Positions 35,601 to 44,569 are shown, numbered from the stretch's first letter. The stretch is 64,000 nucleotides of DNA from Nigerium sp. (GCA_016711325.1 JADJTH010000001.1:574232-638231); one strand, 5' to 3'. The notes: generated by a model from the sequence alone, not told the origin. Numbers and translations: made by a program.

Positions 35601-35975
35601 TCAGGTGAGCATGAGGCCGAGCAGGATGGCTGGGGGGACTGCCTGGCCGAGTGCGCTCGCCCAGAGTCGCCGCTCGGAGACCAAGAGCACGGCTCCAAGG
35701 AAGACGTGGGCGGCGGCGACGAACAGCACCAGGGTTCGTCCTTCGGTGAGGTAGCCACGGGAGACGAGGATGAGCCCGGTCGCGAGGCCGGCGGCCATGG
35801 TGATGTTGTAGAACCCGACGTTCACGGTCCACAGCCGGACCGCGTCACGGTCGCCGGGTTCGATCAGGAAGATCGGGTGGAGCCGGGGATCGCGGTACCG
35901 GAATGCTTCCAGCAGCCCGACGATGGTCAGGACCGCCGCGATGACGGCAGCCAGCACGTATTCGAGTGTGGTCAT
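35601..35975 (-). CDS. DUF1304 membrane protein
   Basis: A 124-residue protein with four hydrophobic helices and the DUF1304 landmarks LEAFRYRDPRLH, VNVGFYNI and HVFLGAVLLV. The function of the family is not known. ATG 35975 is close behind the gene for the mycothiol-type enzyme on the same strand, so both are probably controlled by the divergent MarR protein. Confidence 0.8.
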   Translation of the reverse strand: MTTLEYVLAAVIAAVLTIVGLLEAFRYRDPRLHPIFLIEPGDRDAVRLWTVNVGFYNITMAAGLATGLILVSRGYLTEGRTLVLFVAAAHVFLGAVLLVSERRLWASALGQAVPPAILLGLMLT

Positions 35976-36048
35976 GGGGTCTTGCCTCCTCCGGGGCGGG
36001 TGGTTGGCGGTCTTGTCGTGTGTCCCTGTTCGGGGGTGCCTGATCGGC

Positions 36049-36696
36049 TCAGCGTGGGGATGGGGATGAGGGGAGCAGGGGGACGCCGGGGCCGTGCAGG
36101 AGCGGGAGGGCGGCGTTGACCCGGCCGGTGGCGAGCAGGAGAAGCGCCACGGTCGTCCCGGCGATGAGGGGGCCGTCGCCGGCGGCCCAGTCGGCGTCCG
36201 TGGCCGTGAGCCGGTAGCCGGCCAGCCTCCGGCGGGCGTGGAACGGCCAGCCCATGGACCAGGCGCGCTGCAGGGCGTTGCGGGCGGCGTCCGGTGGTAC
36301 GGGCAGGTCACGGTGCAGCGGCAGGGCCATGTCCTGGCCGTGCACGACGATGTCCATCGCCAGGTTCTGCACGGTGGTGACGCTGGGGAGTTCGCGCGAC
36401 GCCGCCTGGTCGCGCAGTTCGGCGACGAGTTCGCTCGTGCTGTGCTGTTGGGCGTAGTGGCAGGCGATGTCGTGGTTGACCTGGTCGAGGGAGCCCCGGG
36501 CGCGGAGGACCATCGGCAGCATCCGCCCCAAGGACGGGGCGTGCGGCACCACGGCGAGGTGCGCGGCGACGTCCTTGACCGTCCAGCCGTCGCACAGTGA
36601 CGGGTGGGCCCATGCGTCGTCGGTGAGCGGCTCGAGGAAGGCGGCGACGCGGAGGCGCTGGTCCTCGACGACACCCCACAGCTGGTTGGTGTTCAT
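36049..36696 (-). CDS. DinB/maleylpyruvate-isomerase-like (TIGR03083-type) protein
   Basis: A 215-residue four-helix protein of the mycothiol-dependent isomerase superfamily. It has LWGVVEDQRLRVAAFLEPLT, the conserved W-x-HPSLCDGWTVKDVAAHLA with a metal-binding histidine, and VVHGQDMALPL with a second. The C-terminus forms a small domain. ATG 36696 follows GAGGGGGTCGCC. Its promoter faces the MarR gene across a shared operator. Confidence 0.75.
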   Translation of the reverse strand: MNTNQLWGVVEDQRLRVAAFLEPLTDDAWAHPSLCDGWTVKDVAAHLAVVPHAPSLGRMLPMVLRARGSLDQVNHDIACHYAQQHSTSELVAELRDQAASRELPSVTTVQNLAMDIVVHGQDMALPLHRDLPVPPDAARNALQRAWSMGWPFHARRRLAGYRLTATDADWAAGDGPLIAGTTVALLLLATGRVNAALPLLHGPGVPLLPSSPSPR

Positions 36697-36716
36697 GGCG
36701 ACCCCCTCACAAGGTT

Positions 36717-36733
36717 GGTCAGAGTGTCTGACC
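36717..36733. promoter_or_regulatory. MarR operator candidate between divergent genes
   Basis: GGTCAGA-GTG-TCTGACC is a perfect 7-bp inverted repeat with a three-base centre, in the 72-base gap between the marR-like and the isomerase-like genes. A weaker AGTC-AGAGA-GACT follows at about 36742-36754. Confidence 0.6.
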
Positions 36734-36768
36734 AGAATGATAGTCAGAGAGACTGTCGATGTGCAAGG

Positions 36769-37227
36769 ATGATCTTCGTGCCCCCTGACTACGACGTGAT
36801 GAACACCGGGTTGTTGCTCTACCTCCCGTACCGGTACCTGGAGGAGAGGGTGTTGGAGGCGCTGCGCGAGCAGGGGTATCCGATCACGGCGTCCCAAGCG
36901 CGGGTGTTCCAGCGGATCGGGCCGCACGGGAGCCGTCTGGTCGACCTGGCGGCGGCGACGTCCCTCACCAAACAGTCGGTCGGTTTCCTGGTCGACCAAC
37001 TCGAGACCGCCGGGTACGTGACCCGCGAGCCGGACGCCCGGGACGCCCGCGCCCGCCTGGTGACGATCACCCCGACCGGCCGCACGCTCGTCGAGGAAGG
37101 CGCCCGCATCGGCGCCGAGGTCGAACGGGAATGGGCCGACCTGCTGGGGGCCGACGACCTCGCCCAAATGCGCCGTACCCTGGCGCGGCTGAGCGAACAC
37201 ACCGACCGCCACCCCGACCGCGCCTGA
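36769..37227 (+). CDS. MarR-family transcriptional regulator
   Basis: A 152-residue regulator: winged helix with ITASQARVFQRIG, LVDLAAATSLTKQSVGFLVD (recognition helix) and the wing GYVTREPDARDARARLVTIT. Flanking helices provide the dimer interface. It is divergent from the isomerase-like/DUF1304 pair, which it probably represses together with itself. Confidence 0.87.
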   Translation: MIFVPPDYDVMNTGLLLYLPYRYLEERVLEALREQGYPITASQARVFQRIGPHGSRLVDLAAATSLTKQSVGFLVDQLETAGYVTREPDARDARARLVTITPTGRTLVEEGARIGAEVEREWADLLGADDLAQMRRTLARLSEHTDRHPDRA

Positions 37228-37347
37228 TCGGTCCAACGCCATCAAGGACCGCGCCTGACGAAGGACGCCAGCGGCACCGCTGCCCCCCACGGCCGCGTAC
37301 TGGCCCCAGCCCAAGGATCCGATCGAGCACCCACCACAACTCGGCGG

Positions 37348-37463
37348 ACATCCTGAATTGGTGCAGAGTACGTGAGGGTAGCCTGTCGGTACCCGTGGCG
37401 CACACCCTGTTCTGCCGCAGAGTGCGCGAGGGAAGCCTGTCGGCTCCGGTACCCGAAGCGCAC
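37348..37463 (+). repeat. Dispersed border repeat, copies 2 and 3 in tandem
   Basis: ACATCCTGAATTG leads into one hairpin core (about 37369-37403). A second unit follows, with CCTGTTCTGCCGC and a complete core GTGCGC...GCGCAC (37422-37463). The unit length is about 60 bases. The second copy directly abuts the truncated hydrolase fragment. Confidence 0.75.
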
Positions 37464-37469
37464 GAGGGC

Positions 37470-37963
37470 GTGGTGTCGCGGCGCAGTGGCTGTTCTGCCC
37501 CCTGCTCGACGACCGCACGGCCCCGGATCGCACGCGCGACGCCGAGGCCCACCTCATCTGGACCAACCGCTCCAACCTGGTGGGGTGGCGCTCCTACCTG
37601 GGCCAAGTCTTCGGGACCGACGACGTGCCGCGCTACTCAGTCGCCGCCCGCCGCGAGGACCTCTCCGGGCTGCCGCCCGCGTGGCTGTACACCTCGCACA
37701 TCGAGCTGTTCCACGATGAGGACGTCGCGTCCGCGCAACGACTGCGGGCCGCGGGCGTGGACACCACGCTGGAGGTGATCTCGGGGGCCCCACACGGCGT
37801 CGAGGCGTGGGCCGCGGACAGCGACATCGCTCGTGGACTCCTCGGCCGGGCGCGACGCTGGCTCGGCGGCACCTTGGGGTCGGTAGAGGCCCGCCCCCCT
37901 CCTGCATCCGGCTATCCAGGGAGCGGCTTGTGTGCATATCCACAGAAGCCGCGCTCTGGATAG
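37470..37963 (+). pseudogene. Alpha/beta-hydrolase (esterase) C-terminal fragment
   Basis: The frame reads QWLFCPLLDDRTAPDRTRDA, GWRSYLGQVFG and then REDLSGLPPAWLY..ELFHDEDVASAQRLRAAGV..GAPHGVE, the end of hormone-sensitive-lipase-type esterases, with the Asp and His of the triad. The N-terminal half with HGGG and the serine elbow is missing. The break coincides with the end of the tandem border repeat. Confidence 0.75.
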
Positions 37964-38010
37964 CAGGCTGCAGACGGCCCCTTGCGCTTGCCCCCGAGTG
38001 CGCGTACCTT

Positions 38011-38023
38011 AACGATTATCGTT
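38011..38023. promoter_or_regulatory. Palindrome AACGAT-T-ATCGTT upstream of the DUF2975-HTH gene
   Basis: A perfect 13-base palindrome in a run of AT-richer DNA about 30 bases before the start, probably the self-regulatory site of the HTH domain encoded downstream. Confidence 0.5.
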
Positions 38024-38050
38024 GTTATCGACACTCGTTAGGGACACGTG

Positions 38051-39052
38051 ATGTTCGGTGGGGCTGCAGTTCTGGTGCTGGTGTCGGTGGTCCTGCTCGC
38101 GGTGGGGGTGGTTGTCGTCGGTCGCGGGCGGTTGGGCGGGGACACGGCCACCCTCCGGGTGGTCCGCGGGGGGGCGGTGATCTACGGCGTCATCGTTCTC
38201 ATCCTCACCGCCCTTGCGGTGGGGAGCCAGCTCCTCCTCGACACGGTCGAGGTGGCCCTCCCCACCGAGACGTTCTGGCCGGTGCTCCCTGAGGGAGTCG
38301 AGATGTTCCCCGGCGGCGACGCCCGCTTAGTGGGCGGCGGCTTCACGGAGGCGTTGGCGTCCGTGACCGGCCTCGGCCTCGCCACCCGGGCGCTGCTCGC
38401 CGCCGGGACTCTGGTCCAAGGTCTCACCCAGCTCGCCGTCACCTGGGCGGTGTTCCTCATCGCGCACCGCCTCCTCGCCGGCGAGCCGTTCCGCCCCGTC
38501 GTGCGCAAGGCGGTCCTCGTGGCCGCGGCTGCGCTCATCGGCGGCGGCATCCTGTGGCAGGTGCTCTTCGGCATCGGGGACTTCATGGCGGCCAAGGAGG
38601 TCCTCGGGTCGGTCGGGTGGGGCTGGGACGAGAGCCTCGGGCTGGAAGATCCCTCAGTGCTCCTGCCCGCGCCGCAACTGCGGCTGACCATCGCGTTCTG
38701 GCCGATCTTCAGCGGCCTGGCGCTCGCGGCCGTCGCGGCGGCCTTCCGCTACGGCGAGGAACTCCAGCGCGACACGGCAGGGGCTCGTCTGATGGTCCCG
38801 GCCGAGACTGAGGAGGACACGGGCATCCACTGTCGTCTCGACGCGCTCCTCGCAGACCGCGACATGACTCTGACCCGGTTGAGCGAACTGGTGGGGGTGA
38901 GCGTGGTCAACCTCAGCGTGCTCAAGAACGACCGCGCCCGGGCCGTCCGCTTCTCCACGCTCCGGGCCATCTGCCGGGTCCTCAACTGCGAGGTGGGCGA
39001 GCTGTTGGTCCTCGACGAGCCGCGACGCCGAGCCGGTTCCGGCGCCTACTGA
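38051..39052 (+). CDS. DUF2975-like membrane protein fused to a YozG-type HTH domain
   Basis: A 333-residue protein. Four or five membrane spans (about 1-235) have the layout of DUF2975 proteins. A C-terminal Cro/C1-type helix-turn-helix follows (about 258-325): CRLDALLADRDMTLTRLSEL, VVNLSVLKNDRARAVRFSTL, CRVLNCEVGELL. In most genomes these are two adjacent genes; here they form one reading frame, which would make a membrane-bound transcription factor. ATG 38051 has AGGGAC seven bases upstream. Confidence 0.8.
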   Translation: MFGGAAVLVLVSVVLLAVGVVVVGRGRLGGDTATLRVVRGGAVIYGVIVLILTALAVGSQLLLDTVEVALPTETFWPVLPEGVEMFPGGDARLVGGGFTEALASVTGLGLATRALLAAGTLVQGLTQLAVTWAVFLIAHRLLAGEPFRPVVRKAVLVAAAALIGGGILWQVLFGIGDFMAAKEVLGSVGWGWDESLGLEDPSVLLPAPQLRLTIAFWPIFSGLALAAVAAAFRYGEELQRDTAGARLMVPAETEEDTGIHCRLDALLADRDMTLTRLSELVGVSVVNLSVLKNDRARAVRFSTLRAICRVLNCEVGELLVLDEPRRRAGSGAY

Positions 39053-39210
39053 ACTCAGGGCGGCCGGTTCTGCCTCTGCGCCGCCGCCAAGGCCACCTTG
39101 AGGCTGTGCGCGTCCGCTCGCTTGGACCCGATCGCCTGTCCAGCGGCATCTGGAAGAGGATCATGGAGTCAGGGAGCGGACGGCGTCCGCAAGGACGCGA
39201 AAGGGACCCG

Positions 39211-39468
39211 ATGAGCCGCCGGGCAGCACTGATCGTGTCGGTGGTTCTGGCTGCGGTGGCGCTGGCGGTCGGGCGGCTGAGGTTCGGCTCTTGTCGCAAT
39301 CGCGAGGCCCGACGTTCCCGATCTGCTCGATCGGAGCATGTTCTGGGTGGTTGCCTCGGGGGGCTGTTCGGCGCCCTCGCAATCGCCTGGGGCGTGATCA
39401 GCTGGTTCATGGACGAGTTGCGCCTCAGTCTCGAAGCCCAACAGAGGATTATCCGCGAAGCTGAGTAG
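39211..39468 (+). CDS. Small membrane protein, hypothetical
   Basis: An 85-residue protein beginning MSRRAALIVSVVLAAVALAVG (first span), a basic loop, a second span GGLFGALAIAWGVISWFM and an acidic-basic tail. ATG 39211 follows AAAGGGACCCG. No family recognised. Confidence 0.5.
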   Translation: MSRRAALIVSVVLAAVALAVGRLRFGSCRNREARRSRSARSEHVLGGCLGGLFGALAIAWGVISWFMDELRLSLEAQQRIIREAE

Positions 39469-39600
39469 TTCAGTCCGTCGAAGCCGAAGGTGCTCACGTT
39501 TGGGTGGGTGTCGGGTGACAGGCGGCGCCCAGCACAGCGCATGCGCCGTCCCCATTTTCGCTCGCTCTGGCCTCCGCTGCGGTCGACTAACGCGCGGTCA

Positions 39601-39669
39601 CGCCGCACTGTGCGCGAGGATAGCCTGGCGTCTTTGGCGGTACCCGAGGCGCACACCCGCTATGCCGCG
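39601..39669 (+). repeat. Dispersed border repeat, copy 4
   Basis: CGCCGCACTGTGCGCGAGGATAGCC ... GGTACCCGAGGCGCACACC ... TATGCCGCG; the hairpin core lies at 39610-39654. It stands between a small membrane protein gene and the end of the DUF4238 gene. Confidence 0.75.
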
Positions 39670-39716
39670 ATCCAGATGACGCGGGACACTATGGCGCCCT
39701 CTGCGGCCGCTAGATG

Positions 39717-40781
39717 TTATTGGCGGCGCGATGCTGGGCGATCGCTGTCAGCGAGTTCCTGGAATCGCTTGCCTCGGCGCTCCAGTTCGGCCGCCATCCC
39801 AGTGACTAGGGCCATCGTGTCGTCTTCCGTGAGCGTGGAACGCCCAGTAGGCCCATCACTAGCTGAGGGATGTACGTCCAACCAGCGCTGTTGCACTCCG
39901 AAGCCTGGGGCGAGCACGTCGTAATTCATCAAGAAGCGTGGAAGATTGGATTCCAGGTCCAAGGCCGGTTCGGCTTTTGGCGTTGGATCGTGGGCAGGAT
40001 GGAAGAAGACATGCCTAACTGAGGCATCGAGCATCGCTGAGTTCAGGCCCATTGCGTGACCAGGATGGAGCTTCAACCGATGGTCGCTTCTCAGGCGCCT
40101 GTCGGCGGAAGAACTGGCCCTTCCAGGTAGATATAGACATCGGTGAGGGTCGAGCGGTAAGTAAACGTCCCAGTAGTCGACCGCGGCCTCTTGGTCAGTA
40201 TGGTCTTGCCCGTTGAGCACTAGGACGGGAACATCGCTCGTCAGCAGGCAGTAGTCCGAGAAGCCAACGCCCCACGGCCTGGAGAAGATGGTGGCAGCGA
40301 TTGGCTGGATCATCTCGGCTATGTAGGCGAGATGATGGTTCGCGACCGCGATCTCATCTGGCAGTTGGATGCCCGCGATACCAGCGTCTATTGCCAATCT
40401 GGTGCGCTGCCGAACCGTTCGAAGGATCTGCGCAGAGATCCACCACGATAACGCTAACCGAACGTCCGCGCGCGGTGGCCACGTCGGTAGCGCGTCATCA
40501 TCGGGCCTCTTGCCTCTGTCGAGGATGGACCGAAACGCCGTGGTTGCGGTGCCCTCAATGGCCGAGAAGAACTCCTCCATATGGTGGTGCGGGACGCCAT
40601 CCACATCAGTACCCCAGTAGAACCCCGACTCCACCGCGACGTCACCGACGCTCGCCACGAAGGACTTGGATAGGTCTCTAGTGCTCACGGCGATCTGGTG
40701 CCCGCTGGACCTTGGACGCCCGAAGCGCCTGAGATACATCTGCGGCACGTAGTGATCACGCGTGCTGCCCACCGGAACCAT
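39717..40781 (-). CDS. DUF4238 protein
   Basis: A 354-residue protein starting DHYVPQMYLRRFG, the DUF4238 hallmark, with further family-like segments TRDLSKSFVASVGDVAVESGFY and SDVPVLVLNG. The family's function is not known; members are scattered in accessory regions. Codon use is less GC-biased than the core, and a GC shift is visible at its borders. It is a single-gene module. Confidence 0.75.
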   Translation of the reverse strand: MVPVGSTRDHYVPQMYLRRFGRPRSSGHQIAVSTRDLSKSFVASVGDVAVESGFYWGTDVDGVPHHHMEEFFSAIEGTATTAFRSILDRGKRPDDDALPTWPPRADVRLALSWWISAQILRTVRQRTRLAIDAGIAGIQLPDEIAVANHHLAYIAEMIQPIAATIFSRPWGVGFSDYCLLTSDVPVLVLNGQDHTDQEAAVDYWDVYLPLDPHRCLYLPGRASSSADRRLRSDHRLKLHPGHAMGLNSAMLDASVRHVFFHPAHDPTPKAEPALDLESNLPRFLMNYDVLAPGFGVQQRWLDVHPSASDGPTGRSTLTEDDTMALVTGMAAELERRGKRFQELADSDRPASRRQ

Positions 40782-41001
40782 ATACGCGATGCTGGCTGGG
40801 GCAGCCCGCGTCCTGCTGTGTCGGACTCCACCCCACAGGGGCCGCCACGACCGACTTAGCCGCGAGGATGAGCCTTACAGCACATCCGGGCCTGGTGCCG
40901 AGCAGCGCAAGTCCTGCGCTTCTGGGACACCGACTTGCGCAACTACACAGCCGCCTGCGTCAAGACCTCAAGGACGGGCTCGGCGCGGCCGGACAGATCG
41001 T

Positions 41002-41133
41002 TTAGCCGCCCGAGCAGTCGGGCTTGCGGGGCCCGGGCTGGACGTCCTTGTCCCGGCTGTTCTTGGTGCGTTCGTACTGCGAGTCGGTGGTAGGGACCCG
41101 TTTCCGCTCGGCGGACTTCTCGTCGTCGCTCAC
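41002..41133 (-). CDS. Small hypothetical protein B of a three-gene operon
   Basis: 43 residues: VSDDEKSAERKRVPTTDSQY followed by ERTKNSRDKD and a Pro-rich end. The GTG overlaps the stop of the preceding small gene (GTGA). A TTDSxY..K segment is shared with that protein, so the two look like paralogues. Confidence 0.4.
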   Translation of the reverse strand: MSDDEKSAERKRVPTTDSQYERTKNSRDKDVQPGPRKPDCSGG

Positions 41134-41300
41134 CTGCGGTCCTTCAGAACGCGGCCACGGTCCGGGGGCGGGACGACGACTGGGGTTTCGCCGTGCTTGA
41201 TCGTGTCGTAGGACGAGTCGGTGGTCACGATGCGGCCGGGCGGCTGCAGGGTTGGAGCCCATGGTGGCGCGGGAGGAGGTGTCGGCTGTTCGTCGGGCAC
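41130..41300 (-). CDS. Small hypothetical protein A of a three-gene operon
   Basis: 56 residues: VPDEQPTPPPAPPWAPTLQP, then IVTTDSSYDTIKHGETPVVV and a basic end. GTG start. It lies 13 bases after the membrane protein gene and overlaps the next one. The TTDSxYxxxK segment recurs in the next protein. Confidence 0.4.
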   Translation of the reverse strand: MPDEQPTPPPAPPWAPTLQPPGRIVTTDSSYDTIKHGETPVVVPPPDRGRVLKDRR

Positions 41301-41313
41301 TGGCGGAGCCTTT

Positions 41314-41898
41314 CTACGGGATGACGGCGACGAGAAACATGAGGACCATGGGGGCGGCGAACGTGAAGCGCGAGCGCCTTGTAGGCGGCCTCCAGCCGGT
41401 CCATGCGGAGGTTGGCCGCGTCGCGCGAGTGGTCGACGGGGACTTCGCATCCGGATGCTTCGCGTTCAGCAGGTCGGCGGCGAACTGGTTCACGGGGATG
41501 GGCGTGGTGCGTCCGGCATCGTGCGCGGCCGCGAGCTCGCGCAGCTCCCCGATGGCGGGCATCCCGTTCTCGCGTGCGCGGGGCAGGAGCGCTAGCAGGG
41601 CGAGCCAGGCGGTGACCAGCCCCGACAGGAGGACGACGCCCATCCCAACCTGCTGCCAGCACTGCGCCCGTCCGGGCATGCCCTTCAGGACAAAGGTGAC
41701 AACTGTGCCGGTGAACGCGAGCACGGCCGCCGCCATCTTCTGCGCGGAGTCGCTGCGCTTCTCGTGCTGCTCGATGAGCCAGCGTGCCTGGTCGAGGATC
41801 TCGGCGGCGTTCTTCCTATCCGTGTCGGGGTCGTACCCCGCGTCCGCGGCCGGCTTGTCGTCGCTCGCCGCGCGCCCGGTCCTGCCCGTCCAGAGCAC
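41314..41898 (-). CDS. Small membrane protein resembling DUF5706/Pycsar-type effectors
   Basis: A 194-residue protein: a charged N-terminus, AAEILDQARWLIEQHEKRSD, one hydrophobic pair (AAAVLAFTGTVVTFVLKG and VGMGVVLLSGLVTAWLALLALL), a soluble loop and a third span at the C-terminus. The arrangement is like the membrane effectors of cyclic-nucleotide defence systems, but no cyclase gene is nearby and similarity is by layout only. GTG 41898 follows GGGAGGTCGGG. Confidence 0.45.
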   Translation of the reverse strand: MLWTGRTGRAASDDKPAADAGYDPDTDRKNAAEILDQARWLIEQHEKRSDSAQKMAAAVLAFTGTVVTFVLKGMPGRAQCWQQVGMGVVLLSGLVTAWLALLALLPRARENGMPAIGELRELAAAHDAGRTTPIPVNQFAADLLNAKHPDAKSPSTTRATRPTSAWTGWRPPTRRSRFTFAAPMVLMFLVAVIP

Positions 41899-42480
41899 CC
41901 CGACCTCCCTCGTGGTCCGTCCGGCAACAGGTTAGCGACACCGACCGACACGATCCCGGGACCGTCGGACAGGGCTCCGTCGGCGGGTCTGCTGCTCCGA
42001 GGGCGCCGGGGCGGGAGGACCGGACTTTGTGGCGGAGAGGGTACGGGCCGCGCAAGTGGGCCGACGCGCACGCGGTGGACGGGTTCCGGTTGGCTGTTGT
42101 GATTGTTGATTTGACCCGACCGAGGGCCGACGTTCGTCGTGGCCATCGGGCTTGCACACGATCTCGACGGCGCTTGAAGACTGGGCCCCCCAACATCCGC
42201 TCATGCCGCCGACCGCGCGCTCGGTTCTGCCGAGCAGCGACGGGCACCGACGTCGCGCTGGCTCGGGAGCGCGGGGTCGGTCGGGACGCGAGACTCCATG
42301 GCGCTCAAGCGCGCGTACGACCTGGCGTCCGTCGCGGTCATCGACCCGACGTTCTCGGGGCGAGAACCGCTGATGACCTGCGTGGCGCGTCGGAGTCCCT
42401 ATGTGGGAGCCAGCGACCAGCGTCGTCGCGTCAGCTGAGGTCAACTACATCCACCGGCGTCACACTGTGAAGGGGCTCCG
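41899..42480. other. 582-base stretch without a confident gene
   Basis: Short frames only. One of 45 codons on the plus strand starting at ATG 42298 (MALKRAYDLASVAVIDPTFS) has plausible codon use but no family. A short form of the border motif lies at 42192-42209. Confidence 0.4.
42192..42209 (+). repeat. Border motif AACATCCGCTCATGCCGC
   Basis: An 18-base motif without the hairpin core; it joins a left-end type (AACATCCG) to a right-end type (CTCATGCCGC), as an empty site would. Confidence 0.6.
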
Positions 42481-42618
42481 TCACGCAACTGCCCGTAGTG
42501 TTTGTCCATGCACCTCCGCGAGACGCTTCCCGATCACGGCGAAGGCGACCTGCTGGGCGCTCTCCCGCATGCGCGCGTCCACGCTGGCCGTCACGCGAAC
42601 CTCCGAGTGGCGCGGCAC
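42481..42618 (-). CDS. Possible small protein
   Basis: 45 codons from GTG 42618: VPRHSEVRVTASVDARMRES then AQQVAFAVIGKRLAEVHGQ. Third positions are mostly G/C and AGGTG stands upstream. It may be a remnant; no family recognised. Confidence 0.25.
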   Translation of the reverse strand: MPRHSEVRVTASVDARMRESAQQVAFAVIGKRLAEVHGQTLRAVA

Positions 42619-42763
42619 ATTCGACACCTGGGCGATATCGGCGGCGCCTGATTCCTCACGGGGGCTGCATCGGTGGTGTTCCAGGCATGGCAATTCGACA
42701 TCGTTCGCAGGCCCATTGCGCGACCATGGAACCTGACGGCTGCGTGGGAAAGGTAGGCCGACG

Positions 42764-43707
42764 GTGACGTCAGGAGACAGCGTCCGCAGGCAGTTCGACG
42801 TTCGCAAGGACGACGGAAGCCGATGGCTCATGCAATTCACCGAGAAGGGCGTGCGATGGGTGCGCCAGTCCGACCGTGCTGGGAAGGCATCCCAGCTAGG
42901 AAAGGCAGCCCTCCCCGACGAGCTCCTGCCGGTGCTCGGGCTGGTCGCAGTCGCCGCCATCCCCATCGTCCTGCTCCTAGGGCACAGCGAGCGTGTCCAG
43001 CAACAGCGCCAGATCGAGGCCGACAACGCACGTGCCCGCGCCATCGAGGCGGCCGAACGCCAGGTGCACCTCAAGATCGAGCTCGCCCGGGCCCGCGCCC
43101 AGGAGGCCGCCGCCCTGCGCGCGCAGCAGTACCCCGTGGCGGGGTGGCTGACGGACGGTAGGGGCACCGTACGCTGGTGGGACGGCGCCCGCTGGACGGA
43201 ACACGTCCTCTACGCCATCCCGACACCGGCGCCGCAGCAAGCGATTGCGTCCTCGGGGGTGATCCAGCAGCCTGATCAGCTGCGCGTCCCTAGCGTCGAG
43301 ATGTCGTTCGACGAGTGGCGCGCCCGGCTGCAGTCCTGCTTCCGCGAACGGGTCCTGACTGAGATCGAGTGGCGCTTCCTGATGGCAGCTCGCATCACCG
43401 ACGGCAGCGCCGAGGCCACGCAACTTCAGGGCTATCTGCGCTCCGTAACCGCGCAGGAGTTCTCGGCCCGGCTGGATCGCGCCCTGACTCAAGGGGGCCC
43501 CCAAGTTTACTCCAGCCTCAAGGCAGCCGCGAGCGGCCAGCCCTTCAGCTACTACGGCTTCCCCCAGCGCACGACGAGTCACTCGTGCCCGTCCCCCGCG
43601 GCCGCCAGACTTGGCCACCGAAGCCCCCGAAGCCGGATTGGTATGACGACGGCACAGGCCACTGGCGCTGGTGGGACGGCCGCGCCTGGACCGAGCACCG
43701 CGCCTGA
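42764..43707 (+). pseudogene. DUF2510 protein with frameshift in a C-run
   Basis: GTG 42764 starts a protein with one membrane span (LLPVLGLVAVAAIPIVLLLG, about 46-66), a coiled coil and a DUF2510 domain (WLTDGRGTVRWWDGARWTEH, about 127-147). A second DUF2510 domain (WYDDGTGHWRWWDGRAWTEH) lies at the end but in another frame. One C missing from the run at 43561-43565 joins them. Without correction, the first frame ends at 43714 in a different tail. Confidence 0.8.
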
Positions 43708-43710
43708 CAC

Positions 43711-44397
43711 TTAGGGGTGGGTGCGGCCTCGGCGAATGACCCTTCGCAGCAGGACGACAGCCACGATCGTCAGGGCCAGGCTCGCCAGTTCGACCACGCC
43801 TAGGGCCGTGAGGCTGTCAGCGGTGGACAAGTCACCGACCACCGCACGCGCCAGGACCGTCAGGCCGCCCAGCACGATCGGCCAGGCGAACAACCCCAGG
43901 GCCACCCAACCGACGGTCCCGCGGTGCTTGTGGTACCCCGCTAGCGGCAAGCCAGCGTAATCTCGCTGGCCGCCGAAAGCCGTGATCAGGATGTCGGCCA
44001 ACCACCACATCCCGAGCCCACCGAACGTCACCGCCTTCTTGATCGCGGTGTCGCGCTTGCCAAGGTAAAAGCGGTCGGCGCCGAACATCCCGAAGAAGAT
44101 CGACAGCAGGAGCGTGACCGCCCACGACTTCTCGGTCGACTCCACGTAGACGTCAGCCAAGAGCGGCTGTGGCGGGCCCGCCGCGCCAGGACCGGGCGGG
44201 AAGTACGGCGCCGTCCCCTGCACGAAAGTGAGCGGAGGCTGTCCGTATGGCGTCCCCAAAATGGACGGCGCCGCCGGCTCCGGGGACATCGACTGTTGCG
44301 CATGGGCGGACGGTGGCCTGCGGGGCGGTGGGGGCGCATCCGGCTGAGGGCGGAAGCTGCCCTGGTCACCAGGTGAATTCCACCGCTGCTGAGTCAT
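43711..44397 (-). CDS. TM2-domain membrane protein
   Basis: A 228-residue protein. A Pro/Gln-rich N-terminus is followed by the TM2 domain: KSWAVTLLLSIFFGMFGADR and FYLGKRDTAIKKAVTFGGLG, then MWWLADILITAF, then two more hydrophobic helices. ATG 44397 follows AGGAGCGATCG. It is convergent with the DUF2510 gene. The function of TM2 proteins is not known. Confidence 0.83.
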   Translation of the reverse strand: MTQQRWNSPGDQGSFRPQPDAPPPPRRPPSAHAQQSMSPEPAAPSILGTPYGQPPLTFVQGTAPYFPPGPGAAGPPQPLLADVYVESTEKSWAVTLLLSIFFGMFGADRFYLGKRDTAIKKAVTFGGLGMWWLADILITAFGGQRDYAGLPLAGYHKHRGTVGWVALGLFAWPIVLGGLTVLARAVVGDLSTADSLTALGVVELASLALTIVAVVLLRRVIRRGRTHP

Positions 44398-44569
44398 CGA
44401 TCGCTCCTGGCTTTCGGGGCTGTCCATTCAGGCTAACGCTAGCCGGGATTTCTCCTTCTGGAGACCCTTCCTTGGATACCCTCACGGGTCGAACTGGGAT
44501 GACGGAGCCTCGCCGTTCGCTTCTGACCAGTCAGCGAGGCCCGGGTTGATGACCCACCATCGAAACCCA

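Noticed and set aside
37242..37463. Minus-strand small proteins sharing a RLPSRT-like peptide at several places
   Set aside because: They arise from translation of the dispersed border repeat itself; the similarity is explained by the DNA repeat, not by a protein family.
41314..41898. A complete Pycsar defence system
   Set aside because: No cyclase gene lies next to the membrane protein; only the layout is similar.
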